Shown here: positions 1 through 9,557 of the stretch, piece by piece
Position numbering within the stretch: the first letter of the stretch is position 1
How the letters are laid out: every line of letters begins with the position of its first letter
NCBI RefSeq assembly: GCF_022539505.1
Contig: NC_061508.1
Location: 38,062,256 to 38,126,255 of the forward strand
Direction: 5' to 3'
Source: Lolium rigidum
Lineage: Eukaryota > Streptophyta > Magnoliopsida > Poales > Poaceae
DNA: 64,000 nucleotides
Notes under the pieces: model-generated
Told to the model about the DNA's origin: nothing
What the model saw: only the letters and a program-made list of their open reading frames with translations
The model's database searches: none
Translations under genes and position numbers: made by a program

Positions 1-1183
1 CAAGTATTATAAGGCTCTACACTGTCTTCCTTGTTGTTCAAACACTTTACCCGAAAATATCTAGACTTAGAGAGAACAATCATGCAAACCAAATTAAACA
101 AGCTCTACGGTAGTTCTTCATTAATAGATTAAACTACATGATGCAAGAGCTTAAACATGATCTATGAGAGCTCAAACAATTGCCAAATTGCCAAACCATA
201 TGCAGCACTTTCCAATTCCAACCAAATAACAATTTAACGAAGCAATAAGCTTTCGCCATGAACATTAAAGCACAATTAAGAACACAAGTGTTCCATAAGA
301 AAAAGCGGAGCGTAATATCTCCAATATAAGAATGGTGAGATCCAACTTTATTCAAAACAAAACAAAAATAAAAACAAACCGACGCTCCAAGTAAAGAACA
401 TAAGGATGTGACGGAATAAAAATATAGTTTCACTAGAAGTGACCTGATAATGTTGTCGATGAAGAAGGGGATGCCTTGGGCATCCCCAAGCTTAGATGCT
501 TGAGTCTTCTTAAAATATGCAGGGATGAACCACCGGGGAATCCCCAAGCTTAGACCTTTCACTCTTCTTGATCATAGTATATCATCCTCTTCTCTTGACC
601 CTTGAAAACTTCCTTCACACAAACTTCAAGCAAACTCATTAGAGGGTTAGTGCATAACCACAAATTCACATATTCAGAGGTGACACAATCATTCTTAACA
701 CTTCTGGACATTGCACAAAGCTTCTGAAAGTTAATGGAACAAAGAAACTCATTCAACATAGCAAAAGCGGCAATGCGAAATAAAAGACAGAATCTGTCAA
801 AAACAGAATAGTCCGTAAAGATGCATCTGGACTGGGCACTTAACTTGCTCAAATGGAAAAACTCAAAACTAATGAAAGTTGCGTACATATCTGAGGATCA
901 CGCTCGTAAATTTGTAGATTTTTTTCGAATTTTTTAGAGAGACTTATGCCAGAATTCGTGACAGAGAGCAATGCTGTTTCTGCGCAGCGATCCCAAATAT
1001 AACATCAACTTTAACATAAAAACTTTACTTGGCACAAAAACATGATAAGGAGAGGTTGCTACAGTAGTAAAAAACTTCCAAGACTCAACAAAACAAAAAT
1101 TTCTGTAGTAAAATAAACACATGGGTTATCTCCCAAGAAGTGCTTTTCTTTAACGCCTTTCAGCTAGGCGCAGAAAGTGCAAA
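1..1183 (-). other. 3' noncoding region of element A with hairpin and internal PPT-like motifs
   Basis: Corresponds to the region after the gag-protease stop in C and E. It contains a perfect 9-bp hairpin at 467-487 (GGGGATGCC and its complement, 3-nt loop) and, on the minus strand, two copies of a motif close to TAAGCTTGGGGATGC, near 480-494 and 538-552. In element C the same motif is the polypurine tract that abuts the 3' LTR. No credible coding sequence here. Confidence 0.6.
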
Positions 1184-1831
1184 TCAAGTAACATCAAGAG
1201 AAAAAGCATCAACATTATTACCTTGGGAGTTGGGAGTTTTCTCAACAATGCATTGTATCTGGTCTATATAAGTAACTCCTCTCTCATTGATCCTAGGCTT
1301 ACTATTCTCATCAAACAAATTTTCAGGAACAAGCCAAGCATAGTTATTTTCCAAAGCTTCATGCATCCCTATGAGCTTACTAGGTATTGGCGCTTTAATC
1401 TCCCTACCATCATTAACATTATTAGTATACTTAATTCTATCCATATCCATCTTTTCAAGTATTTGTTTAAAATTAGGAAAGAAACCAAGCCTCTTATGCT
1501 TAATAAAAACCTTTCTAGCTTCTTTAACTATATCCTCAAATTCTCTAACAAGGACTTTTAAAACAAAATTTCTCTTTTCTCCCATCTCCATATCCGAAAG
1601 TGTAAGAAACATATGTTGTATTATGGGATTGAGATTAACAAATCTAGTTTCTAACATGTGTATCAAACGAGCGGAAGCACTTTCATAAGTAGGAGCAGTT
1701 TTTAATAATGGTATATCTTCAAAATCTTCATCCATACTAACATGGGTGAAAAATTCTTCTATATTATCTCTTCCAATGATACACCCTTGTCCTACCGGTA
1801 TCTTTTCCAAAGTAAACTTAGGATTAAGCAT
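1184..1831 (-). CDS. Uncharacterised 215-aa ORF of element A
   Basis: Open from an ATG at 1831 to a TGA at 1184 with no interruption. I do not recognise a domain. The protein is mixed-charge, with no signal peptide, no obvious membrane segment and no retropepsin DLGAS or CCHC motif. It starts MLNPKFTLEK and ends DAFSLDVT. It occupies exactly the slot held by gag-protease in elements C and E: the untranslated leader upstream is the same, and its last residues resemble the C-terminus of the E protein (DASTLDVT), after which the shared 3' region begins. It therefore appears to be an alternative cargo on the same retrotransposon chassis. It could be a divergent structural or packaging protein or an Athila-type accessory ORF; nothing in the sequence settles this. 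The intact frame suggests recent activity or constraint. Confidence 0.65.
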   Translation of the reverse strand: MLNPKFTLEKIPVGQGCIIGRDNIEEFFTHVSMDEDFEDIPLLKTAPTYESASARLIHMLETRFVNLNPIIQHMFLTLSDMEMGEKRNFVLKVLVREFEDIVKEARKVFIKHKRLGFFPNFKQILEKMDMDRIKYTNNVNDGREIKAPIPSKLIGMHEALENNYAWLVPENLFDENSKPRINERGVTYIDQIQCIVEKTPNSQGNNVDAFSLDVT

Positions 1832-2056
1832 GATGAAATAAGCAAAAAAGTAAACTAGGCAAATAAAGTAAAGACAAGTAACTATTTTTTTTGTGTTTTT
1901 GATATAGAGAACAAGACAGTAAATAAAGTAAAGCTAGCAACTAATTTTTTGTGTTTTGTTTAAGTGCAGCAAACAAAGTAGTAAATAAAATAAAGCAAGA
2001 CAAAAACAAAGTAAAGAGATTGGAAGTGGAGACTCCCCTTGCAGCGTGTCTTGATC

Positions 2057-2074
2057 TCCTCGGCAACGGCGCCA
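2057..2074 (-). other. Second, tandem primer binding site in element A
   Basis: Minus strand TGGCGCCGTTGCCGAGGA, one mismatch from the first site and 88 bp further inside. It is preceded on the minus strand by a piece resembling an LTR end (ACTACACGCCATCA). Elements C and E have a single site at the equivalent place. This looks like a duplicated LTR-end/primer-site junction, for example from template switching. Confidence 0.7.
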
Positions 2075-2144
2075 GAAAAAGTGGCTTGATGGCGTGTAGT
2101 TGACGTGGGAGTTAGAAATCTTTGGGGTGCAACTTTTCTTCAAT

Positions 2145-2162
2145 TCCCCGGCAACGGCGCCA
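2145..2162 (-). other. Primer binding site 1, tRNA-Asp type
   Basis: Minus strand TGGCGCCGTTGCCGGGGA, 9 nt inside the LTR end. It is complementary to the 3' end of plant tRNA-Asp (which ends in CCCCGGCAACGGCGCCA), the expected minus-strand primer. The tRNA match is from recall of the plant tRNA-Asp sequence. Confidence 0.8.
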
Positions 2163-2171
2163 AAAAAGTGC

Positions 2172-3753
2172 TGGATGCGCGTAGATGTACACGTCCGTTG
2201 GGAACCCCAAGAGGAAGGTGTGATGCGCACAGCGGCAAGTTTTCCCTCAGAAAGAAACCAATGTTATCGAAACAGTAGGAGCCAAGAAGCACGTGAAGGT
2301 TGTTGGTGGAGGAATGTAGTGCGGCGCAACACCAGTGAAACCGGCGCCAACGTGGAACCTGCACAACACAATCAAAGTACTTTGCCCCAACGTAACAGTG
2401 AGGTTGTCAATCTCACCGGCTTGCTGAAAACAAATGATTAAACGTATCGAGTGGAAGATGGTGTTTGTTTGCAAAGAACAGTGAAAGCAGTAGAATGTAT
2501 TCAGATGTAAAAGAATGGACCGGAGTCCATAGTTCACTAGTGGTGTCTCTCCAATAGATAACTAACATGCTGGGTGAACAAATTACAGGCGAGCAATTGA
2601 CAAATAAAGATTCAATACATATCAACGATGATTACTATGTGATTTAATCAGGGCATTATGACAAAGTACATAGACCGCTATCCAGCATGCATCTATGCCT
2701 AAATAATCCACCTTCAGGTTATCATCCGAACCCCTTCCGGTATTAAGTTGCGAACAACGGATAATTGCATTAAGTATGGTGCGTAATGTAATCAACACAA
2801 ATATCCTTAGACAAAGCATCAATGTTTTATCCCTAGTAGCAACAGCACATCCACAACCTTAGAACTTTACATCACTCGTCCCAGATTTAATGGAGGCATG
2901 AACCCACTATCGAGCATAATTACTCCCTCTTGGAGTTACAAGTATCAACTTGGCCAGAGCCTCTACTAGCAACGGAGAGCATGCAAGAACATAAACAACA
3001 CATATATGATAGATTGATAATCAACTTAACATAATATTCTATATTCATCGGATCTCGCCAAACACAACATGTAGCATTACAAATAGATGATCTTGATCAT
3101 GTTAGGCAGCTCACAAGATCTATAACAATGAAAGCACAAGCGGAGAAGAAAACCATCTAGCTACTGCTATGGACCCATAGTTCAAGGATGAACTACTCAC
3201 GCATCAATCCGGAGGCGGGCATGATGATGTAGAGCCCCTCCGGTGATGATTCCCCTCTCCGGCAAGGTGCCGGAGGCGATCTCCTGAATCCCCCGAGATG
3301 GGATTGGCGGCGGCGGCCTCTCAGTAATGTTTTCCGTATCGTGGCTCTCGGTACAGGGGGTTTCGCGACGGAGGCTTTAAGTAGGCGGAAGGGTAGGTCA
3401 AAGGGCGTCACGGGGGCCCCACACACCAGGGCCGCGCGGCCAGGGGCCAGGCCGCGCCGCCCTGTTGTGTGGCCCCCTCGTGGCCCCACTTCGTCTCCCC
3501 TTCGGTCTTCTGGAAGCTTCGTGTAAAAATAGGCCCCTGGGCGTTGATTTCGTCCAATTCCGAGAATATTTCCTTACTAGGATTTCTGAAACCAAAAACA
3601 ACAGAAAAACAGCAACTGCCACTTCGGCATCTTGTTAATAGGTTAGTGCCGGAAAATGTAAAATAATGTTGTAAAGTGTGTATAAAACATTCAAGTATTG
3701 TAATAAAAGTAGCATGGAACATAAGAAATTATAGATACGTTTGCGACGTATCA
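2172..3753 (-). repeat. 5' LTR of element A (1582 bp)
   Basis: On the minus strand it runs from TGATACGTCGC at 3753 to a terminus at 2172 where the plus strand reads TGGATGCGCG. It aligns along its length with the LTRs at 9617, 41808, 48342, 57386 and 58615. Its inner end reads CATCCA, whereas the others end CATCA, so the terminus has one extra or changed base. Confidence 0.9.
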
Positions 3754-4795
3754 CCGCGTTCATGAGACTTGCTCCACGCTCGACATGCAACTTGTATTTC
3801 ATAAGTGGCTTTGCGGGTGTCTGTCTCTCCCACTATAGTGAAGATCCAATTTACTCTTTCTATTGACAACACTAGTATCACCGTTGTGGTTCATGTTCGT
3901 AGGTAGATTAGATCTTACTCGAAAACCCTAAACCACGTAAAATATGCAAACCAAATTAGAGGCGTCTAACTTGTTTTTGCATGGTTTGGTGATGTGATAT
4001 GGCCATGATGTGATGATGAATATGTATGAGATGATCATTATTGTATTGTGGCAACCGGCAGGAGCCTTATGGTTGTCTTTAAATTTAATGTTGAGTATTA
4101 TTTCAAAGTAGTTGTAATAGTTGCTACATGCGGTGAACAACCATGAAGACGGCGCCATGGACCTTGATGCTACGCCGACGATGATGGAGATCATGCCCGT
4201 TGATGATGGAGATCATGTCCGTGCTTTGGAGATGAAGATCAAAGGCGCAAATACTAAAGGGCCATATCATATCACATATGAATTGCATGTGATGTTAATC
4301 CTTTATGCATCTTATTTTGCTTAGATCGCGACGGTAGCATTATAAGATGATCCCTCACATTAATATCAAGATAATAAAGTGTTCTCCCCTCGTATGCACC
4401 ATTGCTACAGTTCTTCGTTTCGAAGCATCTCGTGATGATCGGATGTGATAGACTCAACGTTCACATACAACGGGTGTAAGCCATGTTTGCACACGCGGAA
4501 TACTTGGGTTTGCTTGACGAGCCTAGCATGTACAGACATGGCCTCGGGACAACGGAAACCGAAAGGTTGAACACGAGTCATATGGATGATATGATCAACA
4601 TGTTGATGTTCACCTTTGAAGCTACATCATCTCACGTGATGATCGGTTTTGGTGTAGTGGATGTGGATCGTGTACCACTTAACAACTATGAGGGATTTTG
4701 TATTAAGTGGGAGTTCATTAGTAATTAGATTAAAACTTGAACTAATTATCATAAACATAGTCTGAGTAGTATTATGAATTAAATTTGTAGAATTG
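3754..4795 (+). mobile_element. Copia-like LTR-end and leader fragment, gag lost
   Basis: I recognise this from memory as the stretch upstream of gag in a common Triticeae Copia family, with characteristic segments such as GATCGCGACGGTAGCATTAT (4325) and GCCTAGCATGTACAGACATG (4521). The family normally reaches its gag ATG just after a TTGTAGA motif. Here that point (about 4785) reads TTGTAGAATTGGC, so the start codon is not preserved and no gag follows. Element A lies against its left side. Short ORFs inside are not considered coding. Confidence 0.45.
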
Positions 4796-5574
4796 GCATC
4801 CGAGGGTCTCCACAACCATGAGAAGTCCTGGAGTACCACACCACTCCCACAAGCTTCTCGACGTCGCCGCCGAGATGGGGCTGAAGCCCGGGATAATTTA
4901 TTGAAGAGATGCCACTGCCACCACCTGAGCCCAACCCCACAAAACTTTAATCCTAAAACCAGGAGAAAGGAGCCCTCCCGCCGAGGGGAACCAAGATCCA
5001 CTCCGACTCAGTGGACCGAAAGCCACATACGCGAGGCAGATCGGCGGTGGCGCCGGCAGGAGGCTGTGAACCCTAATCATATCCTATGTGTGTCTCCTGG
5101 GCGAAGGGGTTCCAAACAAAATTAAGAGAGAAGAATGGTGAGTTAATTGGTCTTTAATGTCCTTTAGATTGTCAAATTCACTTGCATTTTATATCTATTA
5201 AATTTAGCATCCTGACTACTACTATGGCCAAATGAATATTGCATATTTATATAAACAATTTTAAAATTTATGAGTTTTATTAGATTTTTCAAAGAGATAC
5301 TCGCTGCAAAGCGCAGAGTATCATTCTAATTAGTAGTACGGTAGTAGGAGATATATGATAGAGGATTAGAGGTACTAGCTTAATTTGGTCACACATGCAA
5401 TTGCGCGTGACACATGTCAGTGATATTCTCAAGATCGTCGGGTTGCTGACTTGTGGATTAACAAGACAAATAATATTAGCCCCACAGGTTTATGATGTCC
5501 TTTCTGCGTACGAAAAAAAACACTATTTTCTTTGGAGGAAAAAATTGCGGCTTAATTAAGACCAAGCGGCTTAA
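4796..5574. other. Unassigned stretch, GC-rich then AT-rich
   Basis: 4796-5130 is GC-rich and resembles sequence found in Triticeae transposons, but I cannot place it in a family. 5131-5574 is AT-rich intergenic sequence. Apart from the helitron-like end at 5296-5329, nothing is identified. Confidence 0.4.
5296..5329 (+). repeat. Helitron-like 3' terminus
   Basis: A hairpin (GATACTC, GCTGCAAAGCGCA, GAGTATC) is followed 3 nt later by CTAA and then T. This fits the Helitron rule of a short GC-rich hairpin just before a CTRR end inserted ahead of T. No matching 5' TC terminus was found, so the extent of any Helitron is unknown. Confidence 0.4.
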
Positions 5575-5892
5575 GGGCATCTCCAACCGAGCGACCCAAA
5601 CAGACGCGCTGGGCCGTCCGTTTTGGGCCGTCTGCGTGGCCGCGCGGACACGCGGACAGCGACCCGCGTCCGGGTGTCCGTTTGGGTCGCACGTGGCGCC
5701 CAACGCGGCGACCCAAAGAGACGCCATGTGGTTCGCCTTCATTGCGCGGCACTGCGCCATGGCAGGCCTCGATGGGACAGCCATGGTGGGCGGTGGAACG
5801 TGCGGGAAAGTTCCCACGCGCATCAAGGTTCCCGCGCGCGCGAAAACGCCGTTGGCGCGCGCTCGCGCCCAAGTTTCCCGCCAGGCCGCCGG

Positions 5893-5900
5893 CTATAAAA
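5893..5900 (+). promoter_or_regulatory. TATA box of the Harbinger-borne ORF
   Basis: CTATAAAA lies 70 bp upstream of the ATG at 5963, followed by a C/T-rich stretch. Spacing suits a short plant 5' UTR. Confidence 0.5.
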
Positions 5901-5962
5901 GACGGCGGCGGCCTCACACAGACCGCATCACCTTCCTCTCCCCCTCCACCTTCTCCGGCGCC

Positions 5963-6634
5963 ATGCCGCGCATCCTGCAGGCCACGTGGGCCAAGCTCTC
6001 CCTCGCCGCCCGGGCCAGGTTCCCGCGGACGGAGGAGGAGGAGCGCGCGGACTTGCGGTGGGTCGCCGACGACGAGGCGCTCCGCGTCGCTGCCGAGGCG
6101 GCGGCAAAGAAGGCAGGCGACGCGGAGATGGTGGAGGCGGCCGCGGACGGCTGGCACGAGACCGCGGACGGCTGGTACGAGGCCGCGGAGGAGGGGGCGG
6201 CCGCCGCGGAGGAACCCGTCGACGAGGAGGACCTCGCGCTGGCGAACATCAACGCCGCCATCGAGGAGCGTCTCGCCGACCTCACGCGCGTGACGAAGGA
6301 GCACGAAGCCACCTGCCGGGCTGGCCGCCGCTGATTAGGCGACCTCCTCGGCCAGAAGAACGAGCTGCTCGCTATGCGAGCAGCCCGTCACCTCATCCGG
6401 ATGCCCTCACCCGAGCAGCGCGCCCGGGAGGCTGCTGCGTCGGCGGAGCGCGGCCGGCAAGAGCGCATGCGCCGGCGGCAGGAGAACCACGAGGCTCAGG
6501 CCGCCGGCCGCGTCCGCCTGGAGGCGCGCACCGCTGTGGAACGCGCCGCCCTGCAGGAGCTTGAGCTATGCGAGAAGCGGATGGTTCCGCCGCAGGAGGC
6601 GGAGCGTGAGCGCGCCCGAGGTGCGCGGACGTAA
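5963..6634 (+). pseudogene. Harbinger-borne ORF for an alanine/glutamate-rich helical protein, one in-frame stop
   Basis: An ATG at 5963 opens a frame that runs to 6634 with one interruption, a TGA at 6332-6334. Both halves (residues 1-123 and the part after the stop) are in the same frame, so a single nonsense change separates them. The product starts MPRILQATWAKL and is rich in Ala, Glu and Arg in a pattern typical of long helices or coiled coil. It has no transposase or Myb domain that I can see. It may be a captured host gene or an element-specific accessory ORF. Other long frames over this GC-rich stretch on both strands are shadows. Confidence 0.5.
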
Positions 6635-7084
6635 AGGAGGAGGATGAAGGCCTCCGCCGAAGCCGCCGCCGCCGCCGCGCCACCCAGCTCGTAAGCTGGA
6701 GTGGAATCCTCACGCGTACAGGCCGCCAGCGTCGAGTGAAATCCACGGCCCCGACGGCGAGCCGGCGAGGAGTCGCCGGCGAGACCGCCGGCCCCGTACG
6801 TATTAGGATAGAAGTAGTAGCTAAAAAAATTTGTAATGGGTTCTTTTTAATGAAAAAAATGTTTATGTCTATGACACGCGGGCCAGGGGCGGACAAGGGG
6901 CGAGCGACCAGCCTTTCGCGCCCGCGGCCATGCAAACCCGGCCTAGATTTGGGCCGTGTTTACGTCGTTCCGGACACCGCGGCCATCCATTTTGGGATGG
7001 GTCCGCACGCTGGGCCGGGTTTTTGTCCGTTTCGATTCATCCGGACGCGCGGACGCGGGATGGGTCGCCTCGTTGGAGATGCCC

Positions 7085-7362
7085 TAAGTACCTGTATGTG
7101 TCACGTGACGATCTTACAGTCCGGAGGTTGGACTGGAAATCTTTCCAGTGAAGTGCACTTTTGTTGGACAAGATTGTCCTTGCTACTCGCATGCATCCGA
7201 CCTGGAGACATTTTTCTCTTAGCGCGCTTTCCACGATGCAGCCTGTCTCTTTTTTTCGGTTGAGGGAACGATGCAGCCTGACTTGTGGGACAGACTGGTG
7301 AATTAAACAGACTCTAAAAATGTTCATCCGCACATTATGTACAGCTTCGTCAGTGCTTCCCC
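7085..7362. other. Spacer between two Harbinger elements
   Basis: No gene is apparent. It holds a small inverted repeat (ACTGGAAATCTTTCCAGT near 7131) and CGATGCAGCCTG twice (near 7232 and 7269). The first three bases are the right-hand TAA duplication of the previous element. Confidence 0.4.
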
Positions 7363-9469
7363 ACGCAGGCTAGTCACATCCCCAAACCGCGTCGGATGAG
7401 CGTTTGGGGACGTGTTTTGTTCGTGCCGTGTTTGGGGACGTCGCTCCTCAGCCGCGTCCCCCAAACGCCACCCCCCATATTTAAAATACTTTTTTTAACA
7501 CATAACCATTTATCAAATGTAGCATATGAATAAAAATGTTTGCGAGGATTGTTTTCAGATTAAATTACAACGAACAATAGAACAAGTAAACAAATATAAT
7601 AAATAGGGCTAGATGCTACATCAAAGTGCCACCGTATTTCCTTTGATCCTCCACAAATGCTCAACGAGATCAGCTTGAAGTTGTTCATGAACATTGCTGT
7701 CACGGATCTCTGCGTGCATAGTGAGAAAATCAGCAAAATCTGCAGGCAACTCATGATCAACCTCCGCGAGAGGGCCCTGACACTCATAGGGACCAACATG
7801 TGTCCTCGCATGATTCTTGCGGTCATCCTCGATGATCATGTTGTGCATGATCACACAAGTCTGCATCACCTCCCACATTTGGTCGTGAGACCAGCTTAGA
7901 GCAGGGTACCGGACAATGGCAAATTGTGCTTGAAGCACACCAAATGCCCGCTCGACATCCTTCCTGCAAGCCTCCTGTCGTGTAGCAAGGTGGGAATTCT
8001 TCAGACCAGATGGATTCGAGATTGTTTTGAAAAAAGTGGCCCATTTTGGATATATATACCATCGGCTAGATAATAGCCTTTGGTATATTGGTGGCCATTG
8101 ATCTCATAGTTGCATGGTGGAGCATGCCCTTCCACTAGTCTGCTGAACACCGGAGACCGCTGCAACACGTTGATGTCATTGTGTGATCCCGCCATGTCAA
8201 AGAAAGAATGCCAAATCAACAGGTCATAATCTGCCACAGCTTCAAGCACCACACTGCAATATCCATGACGCCCTTTGTATATACCTTGCCAAGCAAACGG
8301 GCAGTTCTTCCATGCCCAGTGCATGCAATCGATGCTTCCAAGCATTCCAGGGAATCCTCTGGCAGCAATTTGTGCCATGATCCTTGCAGTCTCTTCCTCA
8401 GTTGGCCGTCTCAAGTAGTATTTGCCAAACTTTCCACCACAGCTCGGCAAAACTTGTACATGCACTCAATGGCAGTAGACTCACTCATGCGAAGGTAGTC
8501 GTCCTGTGTATCGGCAGGTGCTCCGTATGCAAGCATCCTCATGGCGGCGGTGCACTTCTGAATGGACGAGAACCCGAGAACGCCTACAGCGTCGACCTTG
8601 AGCTTGAAGTAGGGGTCGAACTCTCGAACGCCGTGGAGGATATTCATGAACAGGCCCTTGCTCATCCTGTACCGGCGCCGAAAATTGTCTTCATGTGTTG
8701 CACCGTTTGCAAAGTAGTCGTTGTGCAGCATGGTATGCCCCTCCATCCTCTGCCGGGGCTTCGACTTCCTTCTTCCCGGCCTTGATCCTCCGCGGCGCGG
8801 CCTCTTCCTCTTCTCCGCCTCAGCGTCAAGCATGTCTTGGAGGGACGCGATGATCAGCAAATGCTCCCGCAGGTCGTCGTCAAAGGCTTGCTCGTCCTCC
8901 AGCAGCAGGGCAAGCATCTCATCGTCGCTGTCCATGGCTAAAGCAAAATCAATGGTTAAAATTGCGCCGAGGCAGACAACGCAACAAACAGCGGTCAATC
9001 GCGCCTACCTGGCAAGTCCTCGAGCACCTTCTGTGCGCGGAGGTGGGGCGGATTTGACGGCCCGTTCTGGGACGCGCTGGCGACGCGGCGGCGGCGGCAC
9101 GACCGGCGGGAGCCCCAACCGCGTCGACGGTGCCGACTCTCAGCAGAGATCAGACGCCCAAACGGCCGGGAAATCCAGCGGCGGCGGTGGGGTGGGAGGC
9201 GCGGGAAGGAAGGAGCGACGAGAAAAGAGGCGCGAACCAACGGTTTATGCAAATAGTCGCCGACATGTGGGAGCCCGCCTCGCTTTTCGGTGTGTCCGGC
9301 GTCCCCGGTGCGTCCCCGTGGGACGGGGACGGGCTCGGGGCGCCGGACACCGTATCGGGCCGCGCCGGACAAAAATGGGCTTTGGGGGACGCGGCTGGAA
9401 CGCATTTTCTGTCCGGCGCGCCCCAAATCCCTTTGGGGGACGCTTTGGGGGACGCGACTGGAGATGCCC
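7363..9469 (-). mobile_element. PIF/Harbinger element with degraded transposase
   Basis: The right end reads GCGACTGGAGATGCCC followed by TAA (9470-9472), the complement of a normal Harbinger GGGCATCTCCA terminus. The left terminus is poor: near 7363-7385 only CTAGTCACATCCCCAAA resembles the inner part of the right repeat (CCAGTCGCGTCCCCCAAA). Subterminal copies of TTTGGGGACG occur at both sides. A minus-strand transposase fills the middle. The left boundary is approximate. Confidence 0.75.
7621..8935 (-). pseudogene. PIF/Harbinger transposase (DDE), frameshifted
   Basis: The likely start is the ATG at 8935 (MDSDDEMLALLLEDEQ) and the end is a TGA at 7621. The first part (to about 8420) has the basic linker and the region ahead of the catalytic core. 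A shift near 8420-8430 moves to the frame with [15 protein letters not shown], holding the first catalytic Asp, and YYLADGIY, holding the second. A second shift near 8035-8045 changes frame again; the third catalytic residue lies near 7945-7955 in DVERAFGVLQ, after which the C-terminal part ending GNTVAL follows. The whole triad is thus still encoded but spread over different frames, so no intact enzyme can be made as written. Length over about 435 codons is normal for the family. Confidence 0.85.
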
Positions 9470-9557
9470 TAAGTCTCTATCCGCTGGAGCTCCGGCGCTG
9501 CAGCTGTGTGACCCCGACGCGCCCATTCAAGAAAGCTTCCCTTTTGTCGGTCCCGCC

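Larger units (their letters stand above)
1..3753 (-). mobile_element. Athila-like Gypsy retrotransposon A, non-autonomous, cut by window start
   Basis: Read on the minus strand the order is 5' LTR (3753 to 2172), two tRNA-Asp-type primer sites, an untranslated leader, one ORF (1831 to 1184) and a 3' noncoding region that leaves the window at position 1. The LTR starts TGATACGTC, and the leader and 3' region match elements C and E in this window. No reverse transcriptase, RNase H or integrase sequence is present, so it is non-autonomous. The 3' LTR lies outside the window. The flank beyond the 5' LTR begins CCGCG (3754-3758), which should recur beyond the 3' LTR if this is an intact insertion. 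The Athila-like label comes from the retropepsin and gag of its relatives C and E, not from A itself. Confidence 0.88.
5575..7084 (+). mobile_element. PIF/Harbinger element, non-autonomous, with internal promoter and ORF
   Basis: The termini are inverted repeats: GGGCATCTCCAAC at 5575 and its complement GTTGGAGATGCCC ending at 7084, with further complementarity inward. Both sides are flanked by TAA (5572-5574 and 7085-7087), the usual 3-bp Harbinger target duplication. The 1510-bp interior is GC-rich and contains a TATA box and a broken ORF but no transposase. The neighbouring Harbinger (about 7363-9469) shares GGGCATCTCCA at its intact end and could once have supplied a transposase. Confidence 0.88.

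Noticed and set aside
2057..2162. tRNA-Asp gene
   Set aside because: Only the 18-nt primer complement is present, next to LTR ends. There is no tRNA body.
1..3753. Assignment of A, C, D and E to a named Triticeae Gypsy family
   Set aside because: Several described families share the TGATACGTCTCC start and tRNA-Asp primer site. Without a database comparison a name would be a guess.
5552..6564. Long overlapping open frames on both strands of the first Harbinger element
   Set aside because: High GC content keeps several frames open by chance. Only the frame starting at 5963 has a TATA box and ATG in suitable position.
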